64,000 nt of DNA. Source: Ch67 sp041395845. GTDB lineage: Bacteria > Pseudomonadota > Gammaproteobacteria > Pseudomonadales > Ketobacteraceae. Below the pieces are notes generated by a model. That model was not told the DNA's origin and did no database searches. It was given only the letters and a program-made list of their open reading frames with translations. Location: positions 62,001 to 126,000 of the forward strand of contig JAWKZS010000002.1 of the NCBI GenBank assembly GCA_041395845.1, read 5' to 3'. Below, piece by piece: positions 18,229-27,156 of this stretch. Position numbers and translations under genes: made by a program. Positions within the stretch are counted from its first letter, which is position 1; each line of letters starts with the position of its first letter.

Positions 18229-18458
18229 AGAGCCGTGCCAATCATTCCATCAAACCTGAACAAACCGCATATGCACCAAATAAATCGTGCGGACCCAAAG
18301 CAATCGCCGCGCAATCACACTTTTGGTGCCACTTTTCACGAGACCGCACTCCGTTGTGGCAGCCAACACCCCCAGGATCATGCACAAGGCATCGACGTGC
18401 AGCACTTTGATGGTGCCCAAGGACGATGAGCATGCACAACGAAGCGGCAAAGGCGCTG

Positions 18459-19448
18459 TCAGGTCGACAAACGGGACTTCAGATAGGCCAAAGTCTTTTC
18501 CTCGGCTTCGGCGAAACTGTAAAGGGGCAAATAACCGAAATCCTGTTGGGCCCTGCCAATGGTAAAATAGTGATTGCGATACAGTTCCGCTGCCAGAAAC
18601 CGGGTAACCAGCGGTTCCCCCAGCGCCGGCAATCGCCGATGCACCCACTCCAGCACCAGCCCGGCTGCGTAGGCCAACCGGAAAGGCACCCGTCGCCGCG
18701 CCGGCTGCATTCCCAGCGCTTCAAGCATGCGATTGATCCAGGGCCACAACAGAACCGGTTCAGGCTCATTGATAAAGTATGCCTTTCCCCCCACGTTATC
18801 CGAATCGGCGGCCTGCAGATGGGCCCAGGCAGCGTTTTCCACATATACGACACTCACCTTGTTCAGGCCGTCGCCAATCTGACGTAGCCTGCCTCTGCGG
18901 GCTTTATCCAGCAACCGCGGAATCAGATGATTGTCACGGGGACCGAGTATGAGATGGGGTCTGATCGCAGTGGTAACCAGTCCGTTACGCCCGTTTGCAG
19001 CCAGGACCCTGCGCTCTGCCTCTGCTTTAGTCGCTGAATAGCAGGAATGATAATGCTGCGGATATGGCAGGGTCTCATCACCATTGTGAATATCGCGATT
19101 ATTCATGGTCACGCTGGGCGAGCTGGTATACACCAGTTTGCGAACACCATGGGCAACACAGGCATCGATGATGTTCTGGGTACCGATCACATTGGTACGG
19201 TAGTAATCAGCATGGTCTCCCCAGAACCCGACCATGGCAGCCACATGAAACACCCGCTCCATATCGCGCACTGCGCTGTCCACGGCATGAATATCGGACA
19301 CATCACCCTTGATCTGCTCGACACCCAGTGCTTCCAGCTCAGGATAAAAACGCCGGCACAGCACCCGCACGCGGTCGCCACGTTCGACCAGCTGCTCCAC
19401 GATATAACGTCCCAGAAAACCACCGCCGCCTGTCACCAATACATTCAT
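18459..19448 (-). CDS. OleD-like NAD(P)-dependent sterol-dehydrogenase/epimerase family protein
   Basis: 329 residues. Rossmann motif TGGGGFLG at about 7-14, a Ser in YTSSPSV, and the catalytic YSATK pair identify an extended short-chain dehydrogenase of the 3-beta-HSD/OleD type. OleD reduces the 2-alkyl-3-ketoacid made by the thiolase-like OleA, so here the substrate may be the beta-keto product of the adjacent KAS III pair. Its start overlaps the stop of the inactive KAS III gene by 4 bp. No oleB or oleC is nearby. Last gene of a five-gene operon. Confidence 0.83.
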   Translation of the reverse strand: MNVLVTGGGGFLGRYIVEQLVERGDRVRVLCRRFYPELEALGVEQIKGDVSDIHAVDSAVRDMERVFHVAAMVGFWGDHADYYRTNVIGTQNIIDACVAHGVRKLVYTSSPSVTMNNRDIHNGDETLPYPQHYHSCYSATKAEAERRVLAANGRNGLVTTAIRPHLILGPRDNHLIPRLLDKARRGRLRQIGDGLNKVSVVYVENAAWAHLQAADSDNVGGKAYFINEPEPVLLWPWINRMLEALGMQPARRRVPFRLAYAAGLVLEWVHRRLPALGEPLVTRFLAAELYRNHYFTIGRAQQDFGYLPLYSFAEAEEKTLAYLKSRLST

Positions 19449-20347
19449 GCGGGCACCCGATAGAAACAGCAGGTCGTTGAAATGCCGCTGCCTACCAACG
19501 CCACCAGCACACCCTGGCCCGGCTTGATCCTGCCGGCTGCCATCAATTCATGCAAGCAGAGCGCAGGTGCCGCCGTATGGGTGTCACCCCACTGGTCAAA
19601 AAAATCTGCCACTACACAGTGCCCGTGCAAACCCAACTTGCTGGCAACCTGCTGGGGAAACCCCGCGCCCAACTGCGACGTCACCAGCACATCAATTTCA
19701 TCACGGGATATGGCTGCCTGCTGCAGGAACCGTGCAACCGATTCCACCAGGCATTCGAAAAACGCCTGGCCGTAGCCCTCCTGTGGGGAAAACACGCCAT
19801 GCTCGCGACCACTGGATCCAAAATCAGCCAGTGCACCCTGCGTGAAATATCCGACAAAACCATCATCAGTCACCGTTCGGACCGCCACCGGACCGAAACC
19901 GTCGGATTCTTTTCCCGATTTGCCCAGCAACATTGCTGCCCCAACACTGCTGAACGGAAAACCGTTCTTCCACTCCCGCGAAGGATGCACATCACCGCTC
20001 ACAATGAGTGTATTCTGATAGGTTCCGCTATCCAGCATGGCACCCGCCACATCAACAGCATTCAGCAAGCCCGCCGCACCATTCATCAAATCGAAGGAAA
20101 ACGTACGAGCATTGAAATCCTGCATTACGGGATCCGGATTCAGTTCGAGTCGTTGCTGAATCAGCGCAGCGATGGAAGGCTCCATGATGTTGTCGTCCCG
20201 GTACACCCCGATATTGATCAGCAGATCCACCGCCGACATATCGATGCCAGCGGAATGGAGGCAGCGCTGAGCTGCCTCGACGGCATTGGCAATGGAAGAG
20301 TTCTGACACGCCTTCGATATGCCGGTTGACCTGATAAAGACACCCAT
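19445..20347 (-). CDS. Degenerate KAS III (FabH-like) protein without catalytic triad
   Basis: 300 residues with the thiolase fold pattern of beta-ketoacyl-ACP synthase III. Alignment by eye with its neighbour places Ala91 (FDLMNGAAGL) at the nucleophilic Cys, Ser224 (VTSQLG) at the His and Asp255 (WGDTHTA) at the Asn. It is therefore unlikely to condense acyl groups alone. It lacks about 40 N-terminal residues relative to its partner. It starts 3 bp after the active KAS III stop. An inactive partner next to an active one recalls PqsB with PqsC. Likely a heterodimer subunit shaping the substrate pocket. Confidence 0.82.
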   Translation of the reverse strand: MGVFIRSTGISKACQNSSIANAVEAAQRCLHSAGIDMSAVDLLINIGVYRDDNIMEPSIAALIQQRLELNPDPVMQDFNARTFSFDLMNGAAGLLNAVDVAGAMLDSGTYQNTLIVSGDVHPSREWKNGFPFSSVGAAMLLGKSGKESDGFGPVAVRTVTDDGFVGYFTQGALADFGSSGREHGVFSPQEGYGQAFFECLVESVARFLQQAAISRDEIDVLVTSQLGAGFPQQVASKLGLHGHCVVADFFDQWGDTHTAAPALCLHELMAAGRIKPGQGVLVALVGSGISTTCCFYRVPA

Positions 20348-20350
20348 CCC

Positions 20351-21373
20351 TCACCCCCCAAGCTCGCCCACTCTGATAGAAATGACGCCCATCACGATAC
20401 CGGATGCCAGCACCAGCAACAGCACCCGGTCCCCCGTCTTGATCCTGCCCTGCTGCAGATAATCATTCAGCACCACGATGTGCGATGTGGATGATGTATT
20501 GCCGTGGCGATCGAGGGTAATGCAGGTATCCGGCAGCTTGCCAAAGGTTCCTTCACACAACTCCAATGCTGAACGGATGGCGCGAGCGGAAGTCTGATGG
20601 GGAATAACCACATCAAAATGGGAGGCATCAATCTGATAGCGCCGAGCAAATTCTCCCATGGTCACCGGCAGGCGCTGGATGACCTCACTATGAATTTCCA
20701 TCGCCCGGGTATACATGGCAACGCCGGGATTGCGATCACTGGGCATGCCAAAACACAGATCCGCAAACTTTGCCAAGGCGAACAGTTCAACAAACTCAAT
20801 CTGATCATCTGCCGTAGCTTCGTCCATGATGAACGCAGCACCGGAATCACCTACCGTTAACGACGCAAACTGGGCATCGATAGGATCACGGATTTCTTTT
20901 ACCGCGGTTTCGGTAATCGGCGTAATACACTCACCACTGACAACCATACCGCAGCGTACTCTGCCGCTACGAATCAGATTATCCAGAATCTGCAAGCCCG
21001 TCATCATGCCGGCACAGGCATTGGTGATATCGAAATGCCTGGCATCCGCACGCAGATTCAGAGCATCTTTGAGCAACAGCCCAAAACCCGGCTCGGCACA
21101 GAAGGTCAAGCCATCACGAAAGCGCGTAATGGACGTAAAAATGATGACATCCAGATCTGCCGCGCCATAGCGTGACTTTGCCAGACAGGATTCCGCGGCC
21201 GCCAGGGCCAGCGTGAAGGAATCGTCGGAATCGTCCCGCCAGCGCCGCTTCTTCACGCCCGTCAGTTTTTCCAGATCAAACATGGGCGGCACCGCCATCG
21301 CCTCTACCAGTTCGGCTGTCGTTACCTCCCGCGTCGGCAGATGCACACCGATGCTTTCCAACCGGCTTTTCAT
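20351..21373 (-). CDS. 3-oxoacyl-ACP synthase III family protein (FabH/OleA/PqsC-like)
   Basis: 340 residues with an intact Cys120-His259-Asn292 triad (NACAG, IPHQTS, RHGNTS). The family performs decarboxylative or head-to-head Claisen condensation of acyl-CoA/ACP. It is neither in the housekeeping fab operon at 43-49 kb nor preceded by plsX, so a specialised role is likely. It lies 19 bp after the MMPL gene and 3 bp before a catalytically empty paralogue, with which it probably forms a dimer. Precise substrates cannot be predicted. Confidence 0.88.
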   Translation of the reverse strand: MKSRLESIGVHLPTREVTTAELVEAMAVPPMFDLEKLTGVKKRRWRDDSDDSFTLALAAAESCLAKSRYGAADLDVIIFTSITRFRDGLTFCAEPGFGLLLKDALNLRADARHFDITNACAGMMTGLQILDNLIRSGRVRCGMVVSGECITPITETAVKEIRDPIDAQFASLTVGDSGAAFIMDEATADDQIEFVELFALAKFADLCFGMPSDRNPGVAMYTRAMEIHSEVIQRLPVTMGEFARRYQIDASHFDVVIPHQTSARAIRSALELCEGTFGKLPDTCITLDRHGNTSSTSHIVVLNDYLQQGRIKTGDRVLLLVLASGIVMGVISIRVGELGG

Positions 21374-21392
21374 TGCACTCCCCTCTTGCTTT

Positions 21393-23705
21393 TTATTGTA
21401 ATTTCACCTGATTGACTGGAGCGGGGTACCACCCCTTGATGCGATCACACCACATCAGCAATGCTGGAAGCATCAACAGATCAAATACCAGGGCGGTCAG
21501 AATGATGCCCGCCAACATAAGACTCATCGTATCGTTCACGGTAAAATGCGATAGCGATAGCAAACCAATACCGGCTACCAGCGTGAGCGACGTGATCACG
21601 ACCGCCGTGCCGGACGACAGCAAGGCTTCCTGTACTGCTTCTTCTGCCGTCAGTCCGGTGCGACGGCCATCGACATATTTGCTCATTAGGTGAATGGTGT
21701 CATCCACCACGAGCCCAAGACAGATGCTGAATGTCATGGCTGCAGCATGATTCACCTCGCCTACCAGTAACGACCACACGCCATAAACAACAATTGGAGG
21801 ACACACATTAGGCAACATGCTGAGCAAACCGAACCGAACGGATCGCAACCCCACCATCATCATGACAGTCACAAACAGCAGCGTAAAAAGGGGACCATCA
21901 ATCATGCTGTGTATGATATTGGTACCCAGGTGGGCAAACATCAGTAACTGACTGGTACCGCGATCACGCAGTTCAGGATAATGCTGCAACAGCCATTGAT
22001 CGGCCCTGCGTTCAATGTCCAGCAGCGTCTGGTTTTCACTGGCAGCCAGGTTCACCACCAAACGTACTGATGAACGATCACGGCTGATATCGCGGGTCAG
22101 ATCCACGCCTTCCGGCAAGGCAATTTCATAGAGCAACAGATACTGTGCAATCAGATCACGCCGATCCGGCACGCGATAGAAGGCTGAATCGTCCTGATGC
22201 ATGGCCTGATGAATATCCTTGACCAGATCCACATAGCTATCGACTCCCACCACCTCGGGCTGTTGTCGCAACCAGTGACTGAAATCATCTACCTTGTGCA
22301 GAAACGCAGGATCATTGATACCGTCCGACTGACCTGAATCCAGCGAATACAGAACATACTCCACACCCTGGACATGTTGGCGGGCGAACTGAATGGACTG
22401 CTGGATCTCCAGTGATTCATCAAAGTAGTGGGCCAGATCATCGTTGACGCGCAGACGCCCTGTTTCCACCAGCAGATAACCAACCACCGCCAACACCAGC
22501 AACAATGTCACCGGCGGCATCCTGACCGCCATCCGAGCCACCCGGCGCATCAGGCCGCGCAATGCCAGCGGCCTGGGCTGGCGTACCGAAGGCACCAGCA
22601 GCATGACCGCAGGCAACACTGTGTAGGTGCAAACGAACGCGCACAGCACACCGACTGCCGCCATATTGCCCATATCACGAAACGGCGGCGAATCACCGAA
22701 ATTCAAGCCCAGAAATCCGATTGCCGTGGTAAAGCTGGTCCCGCATACCGGCCGGGCATTGTGCTGCAGGCTGAGCGTCATTGCCTGGACAGCACTGTGC
22801 CCTTTCTGCTGATACAGTACATATTGCGTCAGAATATGAATGGCATCTGCAACCGCTAGCACCATAATGATCGCAGGCGCCATCATGGTGATCGGATTAA
22901 TGTCGAAACCTATGCGAATCAGCAACCCCATGGCAATGCCTGTCGCCGCGCCTACCACCGCTATCGATGCTGCCGTTGCCATCAATGAACGCAGGAATAC
23001 GCCCGTGAGCAAGAAAATCGTGGCAAACACCAGCGGATTCACTCGCAGCATATCGTCCATGGTGACATCAAGAATTGCGTTTTCGACTTCCAGTTCACCT
23101 GTGAACAGCAAACTGGCACCAGGAAACGCCGACAGCACTTCATCACGCAGGATCCGCGATGCACGCTTGACCGCAAGAATGCCTTTCAGATGATTGTCCG
23201 GCATCGCCAGCGTCACTGCGATGGCGGCAACCTCTCCCTCCTTTGACACCAGCCGGCCCCGCACCCTGGGATCATCCATCGACAACTGCCGAATACGTGC
23301 AATCAGCGCGGGCGTCATATCGCTCGCGCTGGTCAACGAATCTTCAATTTTCAGTGAATCGCCATCAACACTGACATGGGGAAAGCGGGTCAGCGAATCC
23401 ACCCGCTGCGAATAGGGAAGCAGCGCTGCCTTGTCTGTTACCGTCTGGATCAGCCGCATGCCTTCGGGGCTGAAAACATCACGACCGGCTGGCTCAACCA
23501 GCATCAATAGATAGGCCGACTCCTCGTAGGTATCATGCAATTCCTGCAACCGGATCAGATAAGGATCATTGCGATCAAACATCACATTGATATCACCGTT
23601 GAACGCCATATGTGCCAGCTGAAAACAGCTGACCAGCAACAGGGCCGCTGTTGCAACGGCATAACGGATCCGGTACTGCACAAGATGATGCATCAGCCCG
23701 GGCAT
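21393..23705 (-). CDS. RND/MMPL-family transporter
   Basis: 770 residues from the ATG at 23705 (GAGG upstream), starting 7 bp after the acyltransferase-like gene. Two repeats each have one helix, a large periplasmic loop and a five-helix bundle. The repeats contain intramembrane acidic residues in VLAVADAIHIL and ICLGLVVDDTIHLM, as in sterol-sensing/MMPL proteins. No periplasmic adaptor or TolC gene is adjacent, so it resembles stand-alone lipid exporters. Within this operon it may move the acyl product out of the membrane. Confidence 0.87.
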   Translation of the reverse strand: MPGLMHHLVQYRIRYAVATAALLLVSCFQLAHMAFNGDINVMFDRNDPYLIRLQELHDTYEESAYLLMLVEPAGRDVFSPEGMRLIQTVTDKAALLPYSQRVDSLTRFPHVSVDGDSLKIEDSLTSASDMTPALIARIRQLSMDDPRVRGRLVSKEGEVAAIAVTLAMPDNHLKGILAVKRASRILRDEVLSAFPGASLLFTGELEVENAILDVTMDDMLRVNPLVFATIFLLTGVFLRSLMATAASIAVVGAATGIAMGLLIRIGFDINPITMMAPAIIMVLAVADAIHILTQYVLYQQKGHSAVQAMTLSLQHNARPVCGTSFTTAIGFLGLNFGDSPPFRDMGNMAAVGVLCAFVCTYTVLPAVMLLVPSVRQPRPLALRGLMRRVARMAVRMPPVTLLLVLAVVGYLLVETGRLRVNDDLAHYFDESLEIQQSIQFARQHVQGVEYVLYSLDSGQSDGINDPAFLHKVDDFSHWLRQQPEVVGVDSYVDLVKDIHQAMHQDDSAFYRVPDRRDLIAQYLLLYEIALPEGVDLTRDISRDRSSVRLVVNLAASENQTLLDIERRADQWLLQHYPELRDRGTSQLLMFAHLGTNIIHSMIDGPLFTLLFVTVMMMVGLRSVRFGLLSMLPNVCPPIVVYGVWSLLVGEVNHAAAMTFSICLGLVVDDTIHLMSKYVDGRRTGLTAEEAVQEALLSSGTAVVITSLTLVAGIGLLSLSHFTVNDTMSLMLAGIILTALVFDLLMLPALLMWCDRIKGWYPAPVNQVKLQ

Positions 23706-23712
23706 AAAGGCC

Positions 23713-25092
23713 TCATTCCTCAACTTCCTGTAACGCGGCTGCGGCGGCAACGTCTCGCCCATCAACAATATCCAGTCGACAGTTACGCCTGATGACTCGC
23801 TCCATTTCTTCAAACAGGAACCGGATCTGCTCTGTTTTGAAATGAAGACGACTGTAGCCAAGGCTCAGTGTGATCTTTCGTCCCACCGTAGCAAGTGTCA
23901 CGGTCAGTTTGGGTGGATACTCAAGCGGAGCATACGGCAGCAACCAGCGCAGCGGCCTGCCATCAAGCATTAGACGTTCAATGTCGACGACACCTACATT
24001 GGTCAGCACCGGAATCGATTCACCACGATGGCGGAGCAACGCCGTCAGCACACGACGCGCCACGCTAAACGGCAATAACCGCAGCAACGGCCAGATGAAG
24101 GGTCCTTCGGTGATACCTGGATAATGTCGCTTGCGCGCAGCCATAGCCTCGGCGACCCGCATCACCAGCTCGCGAAACGGCATCCCTGTTTCGAGTTTGA
24201 CATTGCAATTGATGAAACTGGAATAGTTAGCCACCCGCGCCGGCGCCGCTTGCCCTTCATAACGGCGCAAGTCATAGGTATTCAGTACACAGCAGACCGT
24301 GCCTGAAGGCGGCCGGATAATGCATTGCAATGCATGATAGAACGCAGCCAGCAGCACATCATTGAACGTGAACCCTTGCCTGCTGCGCCACGTGTCCACC
24401 TGATCGAGGGTACTTTCACTGAACTGGTAATGGTGAAAGGCGCGATCCAGCGTAGCAGCTGCAGCAACCGGAAATTGCCAGTTATGAGCGGTCTGACGGT
24501 CGACCCACTGGTTGCGCAGACCGAAGAACAGTAGCCCGAACGCGTCCCACCAACGAAAGCATTTCACCAGAGCGTCAGCACTTCGCAACCTGAAACCCGA
24601 TGACACCGGCACATGGTCAGCATCGGCCAGCAGGCGCCCGTAGATATCGAACACCCGCTCCAGATAGATCAGCAACCCACGACCATCGATTGGAACACAA
24701 CTGACATTCAGACAGACGACATCACGATCGCTGCGAAACACACACGCTTGCACCATCGGTTCCACACGACAATCAATGTTGTTCAGCATGAATGCCCGCA
24801 CGCCGGCATCAGGATCGTCTGTCATCACCAACCTGCACAGTTCGAACCCATCCAGCTCCGGCGTGGACCAGCGTCGCCAGCGCGGCCCCAACAGCCCCTC
24901 TTCAAGCCGGCAGCCCAGAATGGGCTCCGCATCCAGCGACAAGCGCAGGGCGCGACGGAAGCGCTGGATGTCGAGAAAACTGTCCGGCGCAAACACCAGA
25001 TGCATGACATGATCGCCGAAACTTTCCAACCCGACATTCACCTTGTCGAGCAGCGTCAACCGCCATTTCTTATTGTTGTTATCGCGTTGCAT
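23713..25092 (-). CDS. Condensation/acyltransferase-like protein lacking HHxxxDG histidines
   Basis: 459 residues from the ATG at 25092. The fold resembles the chloramphenicol-acetyltransferase/NRPS condensation superfamily (WS/DGAT, PapA5). Where HHxxxDG is expected, the sequence reads Ser131-Cys132-Val-Pro-Ile-Asp136-Gly137, so both histidines are absent while the Asp-Gly is kept. C-terminal features (LTNVGVVDIERL, PKLTVTLATVGRKITLSLGYS) fit the family's second half. It may be a carrier or structural protein, or use Cys132. First gene of the five-gene operon. Confidence 0.72.
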   Translation of the reverse strand: MQRDNNNKKWRLTLLDKVNVGLESFGDHVMHLVFAPDSFLDIQRFRRALRLSLDAEPILGCRLEEGLLGPRWRRWSTPELDGFELCRLVMTDDPDAGVRAFMLNNIDCRVEPMVQACVFRSDRDVVCLNVSCVPIDGRGLLIYLERVFDIYGRLLADADHVPVSSGFRLRSADALVKCFRWWDAFGLLFFGLRNQWVDRQTAHNWQFPVAAAATLDRAFHHYQFSESTLDQVDTWRSRQGFTFNDVLLAAFYHALQCIIRPPSGTVCCVLNTYDLRRYEGQAAPARVANYSSFINCNVKLETGMPFRELVMRVAEAMAARKRHYPGITEGPFIWPLLRLLPFSVARRVLTALLRHRGESIPVLTNVGVVDIERLMLDGRPLRWLLPYAPLEYPPKLTVTLATVGRKITLSLGYSRLHFKTEQIRFLFEEMERVIRRNCRLDIVDGRDVAAAAALQEVEE

Positions 25093-25197
25093 AGAAGAAC
25101 GACCATCAGCGTGGCCGAACCCGGCCAATGGCGTTTATTACAGCACGCGATGTTCAATCATTTCTTGGAATAAGCGGCCGCACTGGACGCCACAAAC

Positions 25198-25227
25198 GAA
25201 AAGACCTGTCCACTTCGGACAAGTCTT
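25198..25227 (-). terminator. Rho-independent terminator of the FadL-type gene
   Basis: Minus-strand stem AAGACTTGTCC/GGACAGGTCTT (one G-U pair) at 25227-25201 with a short loop, followed by TTTTC. It lies just past the stop of the porin gene, separating it from the downstream lipid operon. Confidence 0.65.
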
Positions 25228-25263
25228 GTGGAGGAGCACACTGGAATCAGTGACGCATCAGAA

Positions 25264-26928
25264 TCAGAACATCGAACGGATACTCAGTTCTCCGACGACG
25301 ACGCCTACTCGTGTCTCAATGTCATAACCGGCGTACGGGTTATAGATAAAATTATCAATGGCTGTTGACGTACTATTGGTGCTGCCATTGGCAGGAATCT
25401 TCTGTTCGGACGTCACATAACCCAAGGCACCATCGATCCAGGTATCCTTGTTCCACTGATAGCCGAAGCCGACGGAATAGAGGAAGGTTTCACCGATGGG
25501 GACAATCACGTCCGCCTTGTCTTCCGGAATGGAACTGCCGCGGGGCTCGTATCCGGCCCGCAACGCCAGCTGATCGTTGTACTGGTATTCTACCCCGAGC
25601 GCCCACGACCACACACTTTCATATCCGCGCGGCAGAAAAAGACCATCCGAACCGATATGGCCACCGGTCGTACCCTGATCCAGCCCATCGGCAATCAGAC
25701 CCAGCACTCCCAGAAACGGCACCGGTTCCTCGAATTTGATTTCCCAGATATCCCACACCGCTGTGTCGGTCCACTTCACATCGATATTGGTCTTGAAGCG
25801 CTGGGTTACCTGCACCGACACCCCCATAGACAAATGCTGGGGATACTCGATCACGACGCTGGCGTCGGTGGTATCCGACGTCAACTCACCAGGCACGCCC
25901 ACTGCCTGCACCAGACCACCGATCAGCGGATTCCCGGAAAGACTGTTCACAAAGCCCCGCACATCATCGGAATAGCGAATACGGACTTCGCCCTCCAGCT
26001 GATCACGGGACCCGCTCATATACGCCATACCGAACGTCAGCCAGGGCGTAATTTCCCACAACAATCCCAGATTGAATGTCGCCGACAGATACTTTTCCAG
26101 CTCCGCCTCGATCGACGCGACGGATGCAAACGGATTCAAACGACCGTCAACGATACCGTCGCCATCACCGTCACCACAGATAATACTTTCCACCAGATCG
26201 TCGACACCGTCGACGCAATTCGCCTGCTGTAACGTATCAAACGAACCCAACACAAAGTTGGGCAGACGCATGTCGAAGTTCAGACCCACGCCAAAATAGC
26301 TGAAACCGACCCCGGCACCCACCGACAGCGTATCGGTCAGCTGCAGACCGATGGTGGGCGAGAAATAGGTAAGACGGGTAATCCCTACTGCGCTGGAAGA
26401 ATACACACCCGGATCATCCGGTGAGCGGTTGAGCCCCAGCATGATCGGTGCATAGACACCGGTTCCAAAAGTGAGGCGGCGCTCATCATTGGCGATGGTG
26501 AAATTGCCGAGCCCGGCAGCCAGCACCGGAATCTCGGTCAACCCCATGAACGGCAGCATGATGGAAACGCCATCCACCTCGCTGGTCTGATTCGCCACAC
26601 CCGGATCCACCAGGCCAAGATCGCCAAATTCGCTGAACACGTAGTTGAGCTGATCGCCCGGCGTGAAGTCGGCTTCCAGGGAAAAATCTGCCAGAATCCC
26701 CTTCAGCTCATACTGGCGCCCCTTCAGCGCGGCCAGACCAGCCGGATTAAAGTGAATCGCGTCGGTTCCCGGCGGGTCTGCGGTCACCGCATTGCCAAGT
26801 GCCAGGGCTTTGGGATTGCCAATAAAGATGTTCTGGACCAGCTGGGCGTGGGCAGTACCGGCCGTGAGGCTCAGTGCGACAGACAGGGGGAGCAATCGGG
26901 TGGGAACAATCTGCTTCATTACACTCAT
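25264..26928 (-). CDS. FadL/OmpP1-type outer-membrane transport protein
   Basis: About 554 residues from the ATG at 26928; an ATG three codons later is equally possible. The signal peptide ends at GTAHA. The conserved N-terminal HFNPAGLAALKG hatch motif is present, and the C-terminus ends in Phe (SIRSMF), as in beta-barrels. It should admit long-chain fatty acids or other hydrophobic molecules. An extra segment (about 238-261) holds two Cys and a GDGDGDGIVDG loop resembling a calcium-binding site. Terminator at 25198-25227. The upstream region is shared with a divergent lipoprotein hydrolase. Confidence 0.88.
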   Translation of the reverse strand: MSVMKQIVPTRLLPLSVALSLTAGTAHAQLVQNIFIGNPKALALGNAVTADPPGTDAIHFNPAGLAALKGRQYELKGILADFSLEADFTPGDQLNYVFSEFGDLGLVDPGVANQTSEVDGVSIMLPFMGLTEIPVLAAGLGNFTIANDERRLTFGTGVYAPIMLGLNRSPDDPGVYSSSAVGITRLTYFSPTIGLQLTDTLSVGAGVGFSYFGVGLNFDMRLPNFVLGSFDTLQQANCVDGVDDLVESIICGDGDGDGIVDGRLNPFASVASIEAELEKYLSATFNLGLLWEITPWLTFGMAYMSGSRDQLEGEVRIRYSDDVRGFVNSLSGNPLIGGLVQAVGVPGELTSDTTDASVVIEYPQHLSMGVSVQVTQRFKTNIDVKWTDTAVWDIWEIKFEEPVPFLGVLGLIADGLDQGTTGGHIGSDGLFLPRGYESVWSWALGVEYQYNDQLALRAGYEPRGSSIPEDKADVIVPIGETFLYSVGFGYQWNKDTWIDGALGYVTSEQKIPANGSTNSTSTAIDNFIYNPYAGYDIETRVGVVVGELSIRSMF

Positions 26929-26958
26929 CACGTTACAGTCATCACTTTTTGTTGTTAT

Positions 26959-27039
26959 ACGAAAATATAAAGCAGGCTTACGAAAACAAAAACCGCACAA
27001 TGTTCGTTTATTCACGCATTGAGAAAATTATATTTTCGT
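26959..27039. promoter_or_regulatory. Inverted 12-bp repeats in the porin/hydrolase intergenic region
   Basis: ACGAAAATATAA at 26959-26970 recurs as its exact reverse complement at 27028-27039. Related copies lie between them (ACGAAAACAAA at 26980-26990, and TTCGTTTA at 27003-27010). The region is very AT-rich and lies between divergent genes starting at 26928 and 27157. Likely binding sites of one regulator plus the two promoters. Confidence 0.5.
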
Positions 27040-27156
27040 TTATAGTGACCAAACAACTTAATTGATGTAATGGATTTGTAACGACCCCACCCGGTCAACA
27101 CCAGCAACATCCCCAAACGACAATCAAAACAAAAAAGCGCCATTGCGGGACTCTGT

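Noticed and set aside
18459..21373. oleABCD olefin cluster
   Set aside because: Only OleA-like and OleD-like genes are present; no AMP-ligase (OleC) or OleB hydrolase is adjacent, and the second KAS III is inactive.
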